Of a stretch of 64,000 bases of DNA, positions 1 through 9,937 are shown in pieces (position 1 is the first letter of the stretch; every line of letters begins with the position of its first letter). Position numbers and translations under genes: made by a program. Source of the stretch: Cladopsammia gracilis (lineage: Eukaryota > Cnidaria > Anthozoa > Scleractinia > Dendrophylliidae); the NCBI GenBank assembly GCA_022457155.1, contig JAJGOT010000290.1, forward strand, positions 978,001 to 1,042,000, written 5' to 3'. The notes beneath the pieces were generated by a model. It was given only the letters and a program-made list of their open reading frames with translations. It searched no databases and was not told the origin of the DNA.

Positions 1-60
1 GTGTGTATGGAGTAGATCATACGGCCCGGGTTCGATTCCCCATTCTGCTGTTTTTATCTT
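1..60 (+). repeat. Possible tRNA-derived (B-box) fragment at the window edge
   Basis: A GGTTCGATTCC-like stretch near position 29 resembles the B box/T-arm of a tRNA and is followed by a T-rich tract that could act as a Pol III terminator. The T-stem pairs only partly and no A box is inside the window. It may be the end of a tRNA-derived SINE cut by the left edge. Confidence 0.25.
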
Positions 61-119
61 CTTTTTCTACTGAAATAAAAACTAAGTGTTTAAATACAAA
101 ATAATAAGGGATACACCAA

Positions 120-175
120 GTACATACCTTCCAAGGGTAAGTGTCCGCTTACGTGAGGTGTCCGCTTACTGGAGG
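120..175. repeat. GTGTCCGCTTA direct-repeat cluster, copy 1
   Basis: Two to three units of GTGTCCGCTTAC(N)GGAGG stand in tandem. The same unit recurs at 2053-2175 and just right of 2797, so this is a dispersed short repeat or the end of an unrecognised element. No function can be assigned. Confidence 0.6.
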
Positions 176-268
176 TTGAAAAAAAATAGTGCACTAGGGG
201 ACGTATAATGCGCCAGTATATGTCTTTTTAAAGCTTTTACGACCGCTTGTAATTGTATTATCCATGTA

Positions 269-415
269 AGGGTTAGACAATGAACGCGAGTGTTCTATGG
301 GATATAGTGCCTCGTGCATAGATAGAAGTCCACGAGGGCGTAGCCCGAGTGGCACTTCTATCTAATGCGAGAGGCGCTATATCCCATGGGACACGAGCGT
401 TCATTGTCTAACCCT
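269..415. repeat. Foldback (near-complete inverted repeat)
   Basis: The sequence AGGGTTAGACAATGAACGCG at 269 returns as its reverse complement ending at 415. Most of the 147 bp forms one imperfect hairpin with a GGGCGTAGCCC-like centre. Such palindromic MITE-like elements are common in cnidarian DNA. It has no coding potential. Confidence 0.8.
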
Positions 416-1127
416 CTTAGAAAATGGTCATATCCGCGAAGAAATATGTTATGCAGATTGTATTTATGAGCGTATTTTAATTGTGTCATTCACACTTGAA
501 AATCACGTTGTTATTTTGTTTTGGATGTCGCCGAAATGTTGGTAGAATTTTACGAATAACAACTTTTCTTTCTTTGGAGCTTTGTTTATTCTTTGTTGTT
601 TTGATGGCTCATTTGCTCCGGCTATGAGCCAGTATACAGAGCTCGAGGAACTTGAGGTCGTCCTTGCCACTCAAGAGTTAGAGAGCGTAGACATATCCGA
701 GTGTTGGGGGATAATATGAATTCGACAAAAGTGCACGTTTCCAAAAGCCTACGACAGTGAACGAAATTGAGCAAAGGGAAAGAGACAAAATTCCAAAGCA
801 TTTTGAGACCAGTCTTTCGGTTGTTTCGGTGTGTACCGGAGGACAGATGACGTAAAACAAAAGGAACAAAGAACGACAATAATACAAATGCAAAACAAGA
901 CCAAAAATACAATACGTCACAAACAATAAAAGACAATGAGTACTGGTACACGCAGAAAGACCCAGTCTTTCGTTTAATTTTTCCTAAAAATTGTTAAGTC
1001 GAATTTCGTTTTGTTATTTTGGTGATTAATCTCTTGCTTAAGTTATGTAAAGCGAAAACTTCAAATGAAATTGTCATTGTTATAACTACAAGTTGTTTTT
1101 GTTTAAATTAGCAGCCTGTAATTCATT
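416..1127. other. No gene recognised
   Basis: The sequence is AT-rich and holds only short open frames without recognisable motifs. No RNA gene or clear repeat boundary is seen. Confidence 0.5.
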
Positions 1128-1400
1128 AGTATGCTCTATATACTCATTAGTATGCTCTATTTTCTCATTAGTATGCTCTATATAGAGCATACTAATTAGG
1201 CTTTAAGACAAAGGAAAACAAAAGAATTCATTAGTATGTTCTATAGAGGTTTTGCACGGCAGCCATGTTGCATGGCAGGAACAATATAGATTCTTTTCCC
1301 TATGGGAAAGAATGTTCTTTCTAATGCAAAACATTTTCATTGTTCCTGCCATGCAACATGGCTGCCGTGCAAAACCTCTATATAGAGCTTACTAATGAGT
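1128..1400. repeat. Foldback element within CATTAGTATGCTCTATA repeats
   Basis: Positions 1242-1285 and 1339-1382 are perfect 44-bp inverted repeats around a 53-bp loop. The pairing extends outward, with mismatches, through ATTAGTATG..TCTATA to about 1229 and 1398. Three further copies of CATTAGTATGCTCTATA lie just left, at 1128-1200. This fits a small MITE family with multiple or nested termini. Confidence 0.8.
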
Positions 1401-1879
1401 AGTAATTTTACCCCACAATTTCCCTGGGCTTCAAAGCCCCCGCCTCTTTACATAATTTAAGACAGTTTATGGGAAATAGAGCACACAAATACTGGGCACT
1501 GATTGGCTGAGTGGGTGTGACCATTTTCTAACACAGGGTTGTTGGATGTTGCGTTTTATATCACACATAAATTTAACACTAATTTAAAAACTAAATAAAT
1601 GCACATATCTATGAAGCTCTCGCATTGCCGTCACACGAACTGATGTAAGCCAGTTAAAAACAGTAACACACTCAATCCGCCATGTTTCGGAGGTAAACAG
1701 AACAGAAGAAGTACATATTTCATGTACATTGCATGTAGTTATTTTTTAAAACGAAAGGTGTCCTTTGGTATGTGAATAGACACAATCGACGAATGTCTGC
1801 TTTCGCGGTTGAATGATCTTCAGGTCTCTTAAAATATCCGACACGTTGGAATCGAAACTGAACTGTTCAGACTCACACT

Positions 1880-1922
1880 TACCCTGTGGGCAGAGCTCGA
1901 AAGAGGCTCTGCTCGCAGGGTA
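1880..1922. repeat. Short hairpin
   Basis: TACCCTGTGGGCAGAGC is followed nine bases later by GCTCTGCTCGCAGGGTA, giving a 17-bp stem with two mismatches. It may be the core of a small palindromic repeat. There is no U-tract, so nothing points to a terminator. Confidence 0.5.
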
Positions 1923-2052
1923 ACTCACACTTCCCGTTTGTTTAATTAGGTCAAGCACAATTAAACCATTAAACCGAACCCCTTTTTGTTAGAAATTTTC
2001 TTGATATAGTTTACTCTCCGCTTTCAGATTATTCTAGACTCTGTGGATCCCG

Positions 2053-2175
2053 AATAGGTGTCTGTGTGCGCTTAATACGGGAGGTGTCCGTTTACGGGAG
2101 GTTTAAAAATAGTGTTGGAGAGGATAAATCACCGGGACCGCGGTTTGGTGTCCGCTTAAGGGAGGTGGCCGCTTA
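2053..2175. repeat. GTGTCCGCTTA direct-repeat cluster, copy 2
   Basis: Several units of GGTGTCCG(C/T)TTA(A/C)GGGAGG stand here. The last unit is cut in two by the Harbinger-like element that follows: GGCCGCTTA is left of it and TTACGGGAGG is right of it. Confidence 0.65.
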
Positions 2176-2797
2176 GGGCCGATTCACACTGTGACATACA
2201 GCTGTTTCGAGAAAGGTTGTCGGAAAAAGCGCAAAAGTGCACGCGACAATCCCGAAAAACAGTATGGGATATGATCAATGAATTTTAATAAGTCAAATAA
2301 ATACATGAAACCCGCGATGCCTCGTTCGTACAGGGACGATCTTAGATGGCAGCCCATTGGGATAAGTGAGTTTTTAGGATATAGCGTGGATGACTACCCA
2401 CAATACCTTTCTGGATTGTTGCGTGCACTTCCGACAACCTTTCTCGAAATAGCTGTAAGCATAAGCGCAAGCATAAGAATTTTACGTGTGAACCGGGACG
2501 ACATAAGCATAAGCAAAAATCGAGCGAGGACTGGAATTTAAACTTTTATGTTTTTCCGCTGGCAAGAGAACAGCAGGCATCTTACGCTTATGCTTACGCT
2601 TATGCTTACGCTTATTTAGTCCGGTTCACACTTGCAATTTTGCGACGTTAACGCAAGCATAAGCGTAAGAGAATGAAAAATTTTCCATTTTTCTTATGCT
2701 TATACGCTTATGCTTATGTCGTCCCGGTTCACACGTAAAATTCTTATGCTTATGCTTGCGCTTATGCTTATGCTTATGTCACAGTGTGAATCGGCCC
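2176..2797. mobile_element. Non-autonomous Harbinger-like DNA transposon (MITE)
   Basis: The terminal inverted repeats begin GGGCCGATTCACACTG and match perfectly for 23 bp, at 2176-2198 and 2775-2797. A TTA target duplication flanks them at 2173-2175 and 2798-2800. A 3-bp TWA duplication and G-rich termini are typical of the PIF/Harbinger superfamily. The interior has inner inverted blocks built from ATAAGC/GCTTAT hexamers and a second CGGTTCACAC motif. There is no transposase, so it would depend on a relative elsewhere. Confidence 0.8.
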
Positions 2798-3084
2798 TTA
2801 CGGGAGGTTTCCTTTGTAGAGGTTCAACTGTACGCCATAAAAACTGTAGGCTTCCAAACTTCCCTCGCACATTCATGTTTGCGGTGGCAGATTCCGGACA
2901 CAATTTTCTGGATTTCCCATTCAAAGAACTTTTGAATCATTGAATAGATTTTCTTCTTTCAGTTGATAAATTTCAACTGATGAATTTGAAAGCACTAAAA
3001 CTTTTAATCACTTTCGTTGAACTCGTGAATTTGTCAGTGCAGCTTTCGATTGCCAGTGGCATCGAGTAAAGTTCATTTATTCCG

Positions 3085-3302
3085 TTTACTCTGACCAATC
3101 CCAGCAGTCGTAAACAATCCAATGAACCAATCAGAGCTCGAAGCAATTACATCTCGGCGGCCTCAAGCGCGGGAAAACGTATGCGAGCAAGTCACGATTG
3201 GTTTTGGTTTTACTTCTGATTGGTCGAGAAAGTGGGGCGAGATTTTTTAGCCAAAAAACCAAAGCAATTATGTAATTACTTTTCATACTCAATTGAAAAC
3301 TT
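3085..3302. repeat. CCAAT-rich dispersed repeat, copy 1
   Basis: This stretch is clearly similar to 59919-60150. Shared blocks include CAATCCAATGAACCAATCAG, GCGCGGGAAAACG, TTTTACTTCTGATTGGT and GCGAGATTTTTTAGCC. Both copies contain several CCAAT/ATTGG motifs in both orientations. It is probably a MITE-like repeat. It abuts the non-LTR element that follows. Confidence 0.75.
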
Positions 3303-3557
3303 TTCTAACATGTTACACAGATGCATTTCACGTGGTCATCATGGAGGCAAGACGTGCTTCGAATTGTCCGCAATTTTACTGAGTTTTTTGCTCCTAGTTC
3401 ACTGTCACTTCGATTTAGACTCCACCAAGTTCTCTGAAAACGCTCAAGTGAGCTATGGGGACAGTTTTTTCCAGTTTTTCTACATCCGCCAGGATGAATT
3501 CAAACTAATTTCACTGGTGGATCTGACGCGAGCTGGCGGCCATTTTGTTTCTTGGTC

Positions 3558-4848
3558 TCGTAAGAGATTTCTAAAATCAAGAGTGATGTATTCTGCGAAC
3601 TGTACAGCCTCTTTTAACCTGGCCGACGTTATTCTAGTTCGAAGTGGAGATGTTTATCCCTTGCCAGGACCTAACAAGCAAATTAACTCGATGAAGCTTG
3701 ACATACCGAAGAAAAAACCCACGTGGAAGTTTCCGTGCGCCGAGTGTTTAAAACCAATAAGCAACAACCAAAAGGGGGTATCGTGTGTGACGGTTGTATT
3801 AAATGGAGTCACATAAAATGCATTAATATGGACCTCAGATCTTACAATGCACTAAGTTCCAACGACGTCGCGTGGTTTTGCGCTAATTGCGATCATGAGT
3901 CTCCTTTTAATTTTACTGACTCGTTCTTCGATTCACCTACGCCACATGCTGAGATGAATTTAACATCTGACTCTGCTGATTTAAATTCTACTTTATCATA
4001 TCGAAATCTCTTTCCTAAGTGCTTGGTGTTAAACACGAGAAGCCTCCGCCATAAAGTTGTTGATCTACAAGCACTGTTACTTATGGAGAGTTTTGATATT
4101 ATTGCTTTAACCGAGACATGGCTTGATAGTAATTTTCAGGACCACGAACTCCAACTTCCGGATTATAATGTATTCCGTAAGGATAGACTTCATCAACGTG
4201 GAGGAGGTGTTTTATTGGCAATTAAAAATCATTTGTCATGTTTTCGAAGACAAGACCTGGAGGTCGATACTGAAATGCTTGCTACTGAAATTTGTTTGAA
4301 TTCTTCTACTCGTGTACTTTTCTCAGTTTTTTATAGACCACCTCAATCTGATTATAACTTTTTTGACGCAATTCAGGGCATTTTTGGATAAATATTCATG
4401 CACTGGATTAACAAATCGTATTGTTACCGGAGACTTTAATTTCCCACATATTAACTGGAACACTGGCTGTGCTTCTTATTCTGATCACCAAACAGAGGAG
4501 TTTTGCAGTTTATTAGATGACTTTTTTCTGATCCAGAAAAATTGTTCTGCTACTCGTGGCCAGGGGAGTCTATCTGGAAATATCTTGGATTTAATTCTAA
4601 CAAATAATGAGAATCTTGTTGAGGATGTGTCAGTTCATCCTAACACCTTTGATTCAGACCATTTTCCGCTTACTTTACTTTGCATACTAAGCTCAACAGG
4701 CCTAATAATGTTCAGAGGAAGATTTACTGTTATAAAAAAGCTGATTTTAAAGGTTTACGTCAATCACTGCAAGATACATCGTGGGACTCGACCATATCTG
4801 GAGATTGTCTTAACACTAACCTTACTATGTTTCAAGACAGACTTGTAA
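3558..4848 (+). pseudogene. Non-LTR polyprotein, PHD finger and endonuclease part (broken)
   Basis: The frame passes through SGDVYPLPGPNK, a degenerate form of the GDVxxNPGP motif found near the start of many non-LTR polyproteins and related to 2A peptides. A Cys-rich finger (CAEC..CDGC..WSHIKC..WFCANC) follows, then an exonuclease-endonuclease-phosphatase domain with LNTRSL, ALTETWL, GGGVLLAI, TGDFN and SDHFPL. The frame shifts inside the finger near 3780 (GT-rich run) and again near 4380 within the endonuclease. In a live element the endonuclease nicks the target DNA for target-primed reverse transcription. Confidence 0.8.
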
Positions 4849-5146
4849 AGGCAATAGATCAACATATTCCTCGTGTGACTCTTAGGCGTCGATCAAGGCC
4901 GCCCTGGATTAACAACGATATTATGAAGATGATCAGGAAGAAAAGAAGACTCTGGAGACGAGCTAAAGAGAATTGGCTCACAGGAATTATATTCCAAATT
5001 TAAGGAGTTAAGAACGCAGACCAAAAGGCTCATTAACTGTAGTTATACACAATATCTTAAGACCCTGTCAGATAAACTAAAGGACAACCCTAAACGCTTT
5101 TGGTCATTTTATTCCTCAAAGTCAAGGGTAAAAAGAATTCCCGAGT

Positions 5147-6785
5147 ATGTACAACGTACAATCGTCTGACATTGGCCTAAAAGTTGAATTATTTAACAAC
5201 TTCTTTCGCACAGTTTATTCCACTTCATCCAGTATTACACCGTGTTCATTTCTCGATGTGATTAATCCCAATCTGTTATTTAACACCTGCACTACTATTT
5301 CTGAAGTTAACAAGATCTTGAAATCACTCGATGTTCGCAAAGCAACAGGTGTTGATGGTATTTCTGCACGTGTCCTTCGGGAATGTGCAAATGAACTGTC
5401 TACTCCACTGGCTGTACTATTTAATCAATCGTTTAGTTGCGGAAAAGTGCCCGATTTATGGAAAACCGCTAACATTACTCCTATTTATAAAGACAATGGA
5501 AGAGAGCTGGTTGTCAATTATAGATCAATATCATTATTGTGTATTCCAGGGAAATGTCAAGAACGGATAATACACTCTGCTAGACTATTTTGATTCCCAC
5601 GTCTCTAAATACTTATCAGATTGGCAATATGGCTTTGTGAAGGGGAGATCATGCGCCACACAATTGGTTTTAACTCATCATCACTGGGCTAAGGCCCTGG
5701 ATATAGAGCAACAGATTGATGTGATATTTCTGGATTTTGCAACTTTGTAACTTTGTAACTTTGGTATCTCTGGATCACTATTGAATTGGTGCGAGGATTA
5801 TCTTAGCAATCGTTATCAGAGAGTGGTGATCGATGGGAGCTGTTCTTCCTGGACAAAGATACCCTCAGGGGTACCACAAGGTTCAATTCTCGGTCCGTTG
5901 TTTTTTGTTATTTTCATTAACGATATTTCGGAGGTTGTTTCGCCAGGTAATGCCATTGGATTGTATGCAGATGACTGTAAAATCTCGAGGGTAATAGACT
6001 GTTCGGACGATCAGACAATTTTTCAGGAGGATTTAAGTGAATTATATAACTGGAGTCTACGCAATCGTATGGAATTTAATGTGAAAAAGTGCAAGGTGAT
6101 GAGAATCACAAAGAAAAAGCATGCTTACTCTGAAGGTCTGTCATTGGGAGGGTCTGATCTCGACGAGGTGAAGGTGTTTAAAGATATTGGTTTGAGTACT
6201 GACAGTCATTTCTCATGGAACTCACATATTGATAGGATTACCTCTAAAGCTAATAAAATCATGGGACTAATCAAGAGAACTTACAAAGACCTTAAAGATA
6301 TTAAAACCTTAAAATTATTATATTGTTCTTTAGTAAGATCTAATTTGGAGTACTGCTCAATTATCTGGTCACCCTTTACAAAAAGAAATATTGAGAAACT
6401 AGAAAGAGTACAACGCAGAGCAACTAAGTTCATACTGAAAAACGAAGATCCTTATGATACCCGCTTAAAGAAACTGAATATGTTATCACTAGAACAGAGA
6501 AGATTCTTGTCTGATGTTATGTTTTTGTTGAAGGCCGTAAATGGTCTTGTTAACATTGACATTTCTTCTTATATAACCTTTTATTCAGATGGGGATCGTT
6601 ATTCTTATAGATCGTCTGACAATTTGTCTCTAAAGAAGAACTTTGCTAGAACTGATGTTTTTAAATACAGTTATTTTAATAGGATTGTTGACAGCTGGAA
6701 TATGCTGCCAAAAGAGACCCGTATGGCTACTGATGTAAATACTTTTAAACTTAAGGTTATGAATTTTTTATTTAATAGTGATTAA
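5147..6785 (+). pseudogene. Non-LTR reverse transcriptase (broken)
   Basis: Motifs appear in the usual order: KATGVDGIS, LFNQSF..GKVPDLWKTANITPIYK, YRSISLL, WQYGFVKGRSC, DVIFLDFA, GVPQGSILGPLFF and LYADDCKI. A long C-terminal domain ends in ..FNRIVDSWNMLP.., typical of CR1/L2/jockey-like elements. The frame breaks at about 5593 and again at about 5750, where CTTTGTAACTTTGTAACTTTG is a slipped duplication just after the palm aspartate. The last segment (5781-6785) is open for 334 codons. Confidence 0.85.
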
Positions 6786-7133
6786 TCGATTTTTAATATT
6801 AGCGAATTGTATTTTTAGTAATTATGATAATTTTTACAACTTTGTATACAGGAGGTGACTTGTTTTTACATGGGGTTCAGACTCCTTTTATCATTGTTGT
6901 ATATTTATATTATTTGCCATCAAATTGAAATAAATAAATAAATAAATAAATAAAAATAAATAGATAGAGTCATCGCTGTAGGAACGAATTTGAAAGTGAG
7001 AAGGCACGATCGACTGTTGTCGGCCGAGACCCCTTCTCTACCCCCAATTTTAGTCTACCCACCAATTTTTTTTAATTTTCACCCGAAAAGTGAGGTGCAT
7101 GGGCCTACCCGGCCACCCCTACTCCTACGGGCC

Positions 7134-7282
7134 TGAGGGTGGTTTTACTTATAACCCGTGAAATAGTAGAACAGTATGCACTACTAGACTATAGTTTAAT
7201 TCCATTGTTTTCTTTTGTTTAATTTGGACTATCACACACTAATTGTTAGATAGTGTTTCACGGGTCGAGTGAAACCACTCTA
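7134..7282. mobile_element. Small foldback MITE, family A copy 1
   Basis: The left end TGAGGGTGGTTTTACTT..CCCGTGAAATAGTA pairs with the right end TAGTGTTTCACGGG..GAGTGAAACCACTCTA. The middle (ATTCCATTGTTTTC, CACACTAA) closely matches the element at 35976-36117, so both belong to one family. Confidence 0.75.
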
Positions 7283-7441
7283 AAGAAAGGTCCTTTTAAA
7301 ACCTTCTATTTCATTAGACCTGAATTGGACATGTTATATGATGTAATATGTAACACCGTTTGGTCGCGTTTCACATGTTTACAATTTATTTAATTGCAAC
7401 ATCATTGTTATTAGCTATTTGTATGTATTGCATTATGCAAT

Positions 7442-7766
7442 GGGGGGGGGGGGGGGAGTGAATAGGTTCGCGGATCGGCGGATTTGGCCTTGAAAAGCTC
7501 ACGGATTGCGGATTTTAGCGATAAATTAAGCGGATTATTTATCTGTCTAGAAATTCGGATTATGAACCGGATCATTAATTTTCGGTCGGCCTTGCACGGT
7601 ATGTTGCATGTTGGTGTTTGGCAACTAATTTTTTCAGTTTCACCATTTATATTGCGGAAAGTTTTAAAGTAATGCGGATCCGGAACGTCGGATCGACGGA
7701 TCGGGCGAAAAATCCAAAAAATAGCACGAATCGGCGGATTTACATACCCCTATTCACCCCCTCTTG
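7442..7766. mobile_element. Small TIR element bounded by G/C-runs
   Basis: The left end GGGGGAGTGAATAGG..CGGCGGATTT is inverted at the right as AATCGGCGGATTT..CCCTATTCACCCCCTC. CGGAT motifs recur inside. It has no coding potential. A 14-G run marks the left end, where the assembled length may be unreliable. Confidence 0.5.
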
Positions 7767-7788
7767 TATTTAATAGGAAATTCAAACT

Positions 7789-8340
7789 ACTGACATAGGA
7801 GAGACTAAACGTCATCTCAGCGACAGATTTGGTGAACACAGACGCGCAATCGAAAAAGCCATTTTAATGTTGTTTAAAAACAACATCACATTGATCAGCC
7901 TACCGCCGTTTTAGATCACTTTACTCCTCCTGGCCATTCAATCAACAACATGGAACTCATTCCCATTCAACTCATTAACTCAAACCGAAACGCCATTCGT
8001 AAGGCCAGAGAAGCATTTTTAATTTCCAAGGGCAAGACTCTTGAATCGATCTTGGACCCTATGGGATGAACAGGAGCGATGACACTATCTCTATTTTTAT
8101 AGTAGCCTAGTAAACGTTTCTGCTGTCTATTTTTGTTAACCAATCTTATTTAATCTTTTTATTTGAATCATTTTACAGCAACCTGATTTTATATCTTGTA
8201 ACCGTTTTATTCCATTTTTATTTAGCTCTTTGCAGCCCCAGATGAAGGTTAGTTTTGCCTAACCGAAATATTGGGCAATAAAATACCCTTTATAGTTGTC
8301 CGATCAGCCTTGCATTTAGTTGTAAGTTTTATTCAATCAG
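7789..8340 (+). mobile_element. Penelope-like element 3' fragment, copy 1
   Basis: This is about 85-90% similar to 20678-21155. It encodes a broken piece of a GIY-YIG endonuclease (GETKRHLSDRFGEHRRAIEKA) with an internal insertion near 7862 (TTTTAATGTTGTTTAAAAA) and several frameshifts. The same 3' region follows, including the hammerhead-like segment and the GTCCGATCAGCCTTGCATTT end. The fragment is truncated on its 5' side at 7789. Confidence 0.82.
8235..8281 (+). ncRNA. Mutated hammerhead ribozyme in a PLE tail
   Basis: The layout equals that at 21083-21130: a stem II of GGTTAG/CTAACC, a GAAA, a short stem III and GGGC pairing with GCCC. The invariant CUGAUGA reads CAGATGA here (8239-8245), so U4 is changed to A. 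Known hammerhead biochemistry predicts that this copy does not cleave. Confidence 0.6.
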
Positions 8341-8614
8341 TGCTGATCCTGATCTACACCAAGATCTGGCTTCACTTCGCCGTGCTCTCGTTTTGGAGTA
8401 AAAATTCTTTTAAATTGTGCATATGCCAACGAGGACATTTTAAAGAATAAATAAATCGGCCGCCATTATGAATTGAAAGAGGTCTATATAACCAACATAT
8501 TGTAACACTTCGATAATTTTGTTATATATAAATGAATACGGGAAGCCCAGTTTACGCATACAGCGTCTAGTTTAACCTAGTCCGAGTTGATCCGAGTTGA
8601 CTGTTTTTAATTTT

Positions 8615-8921
8615 AACAAGGAATCAGAGAATTAACTCTGTGTGTAAATTATAGTGCTAAGGTAAACCCATAAATTTCCCTGTACTGAGCGTTAGCCTTA
8701 GTAAGGAAATGAGGGACCACAAGAGGGAAAGAAAAAAATCTTTGACCTTGGTGGGATTCGAAACCACGACCTCCGGATTAGATCTTCCGTCGCTCTACCG
8801 CTTGAGCCACGAGGCTGTACGGGAGCAGATCGTGGGTTACAAGGTGGTAATTCGTGGCAATGAGAATGTGAACCTGTGAAGGGTACAAATAAATATTGAG
8901 CCACGTAGCACTGGTAATACA
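8615..8921 (-). repeat. tRNA-derived SINE, copy 1
   Basis: Read on the minus strand, an A box (TGGCTCAAGCGGTAGAGCG, 8809-8791) is followed by a B box (GGTTTCGAATCC, 8765-8754), and then by a tRNA-unrelated body. The B box has one extra T. The body (..CCTCATTTCC..GGGTTTACC..CAGAGTTAATTCTC..) is repeated almost exactly in the next copy, 307 bp away. Such promoters are transcribed by RNA polymerase III, and mobilisation depends on LINE enzymes. Confidence 0.75.
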
Positions 8922-9180
8922 AACAAGGAATCAGAGAATTAACTCTGTGTGTAAATTATAGTGCTAAGGTAAACCCGTAAATTTCCCAGTACTGAGCGTT
9001 AGCCCCAGTAAGGAAATGAGGGACCACACGAGGGAAAGAAAAAAATTTTGACCTTGGTGGGATTCGAACCCACGACCTCGTCCGGATTTTCGCGCGTTCG
9101 CGCTCTCCCGCTCCGAGAAAAAAGAGTGCCTGATCGCAGGTTACCTCCGGATTAGATCTTCCGTCGCTCTGCCGCTTGTT
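8922..9180 (-). repeat. tRNA-derived SINE, copy 2 (tandem)
   Basis: The same body as copy 1 is present, with an intact B box (GGGTTCGAATCCC in 9058-9075). The A-box side is disrupted by about 55 bp containing CGCGCGTTCGCGCTCTCCC. CCTAGTCCGAGTTGATCCGAGTTGA flanks copy 1 on the left (8576-8600) and recurs to the right of copy 2 (9195-9220), which points to a local tandem duplication. Confidence 0.72.
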
Positions 9181-9376
9181 TGTTTTTAATTTTAGCCTAG
9201 TCCGAGTTGATCCGAGTTGATCCGACCCTGACTGTGTCCGTCCGTCCGAGTTGATCCGGTCCGAGTGATCCGGTCCGACTTTTATCTGCCTGTCCCACAA
9301 TTCATGTTGGCCTTGCCGTTCTGATGGAAAGCCTGGGCACCAGTGTTTGTTTAAAAATTAAACAAGACTTACCTTA

Positions 9377-9588
9377 AGTTGAAGTTTGATTGCAATTCTA
9401 CCGATCCAATAGAGATACGTAGGGATTACGTGAGATTGAGCACGTGACCAGCAAACCGCATACTTTAAAATGAGGCGAATGGACAAGGTAAAGGAATTGT
9501 GATGCCGTGGGGGTGGGTACAATTGGGACGGGCACGTAATCCCTACGTATCTCTATTGGATCGGTAGAATTGCAATCAAACTTCAACT
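9377..9588. repeat. Foldback with perfect 56-bp arms
   Basis: Positions 9377-9432 and 9533-9588 are exact reverse complements over 56 bp, separated by a 100-bp loop. Perfect arms suggest recent formation or ongoing gene conversion between them. It adjoins the left end of the RecQ-carrying element. Confidence 0.85.
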
Positions 9589-9781
9589 AGCCTGCGTAGC
9601 AAGCGTTCCCGTACGAACGAATTTCTTCCGCATTAATTGGGGCGAGAGCAAAAAATCGGAGGACGGGGGTGGGAGTGGGGAGATGAGGGAACGCTTGCCT
9701 GCAAACCCCATGATTTTGAAAAACGCCCACTTATTTTTTACGGTTGATTTCATTTGCCGATTGACAGCTTGTCAACAAATA

Positions 9782-9933
9782 GAGCGTTTTCACTTGACGT
9801 CATAGCCGCCATATTGGTGTTCCCGTACAAAAGAATTTTAAGTAACTTCTTTTGTTAGGAACACCAACATGGCTGCTATGGCCTTTGTCATTTGAGTCCC
9901 ACGGGACTGAAGGTCACGTGAGTGAAAACGTTC
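9782..9933. mobile_element. TA-flanked MITE, family B copy 1
   Basis: The ends GAGCGTTTTCACTTGACGTCA and TCACGTGAGTGAAAACGTTC are inverted, and TA flanks both sides (9780-9781, 9934-9935). The inner arms carry GCCGCCATATTGGTGTTCC and GGAACACCAACATGGCTGC. The same termini bound the element at 52443-53320. The TA duplication suggests mobilisation by a Tc1/mariner-type transposase. Confidence 0.72.
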
Positions 9934-9937
9934 TATA

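Larger units (their letters stand above)
3303..6968 (+). mobile_element. Decayed non-LTR retrotransposon (CR1/jockey-superfamily type)
   Basis: In order the element has a GDVYPLPGP motif and a PHD-like finger (from about 3640), an apurinic-type endonuclease (about 3990-4680), a reverse transcriptase with a YADD motif (about 5147-6785), and a 3' tail of AAATAAAT repeats (6930-6966). Several frameshifts and stops break the reading frame, so this copy is inactive. The 5' end is uncertain and no target duplication was identified. Clade placement is by motif only. Confidence 0.88.

Noticed and set aside
8743..8815. A functional tRNA gene
   Set aside because: A and B boxes are present, but the B box has an insertion, no complete cloverleaf closes, and the sequence is repeated as a SINE body.
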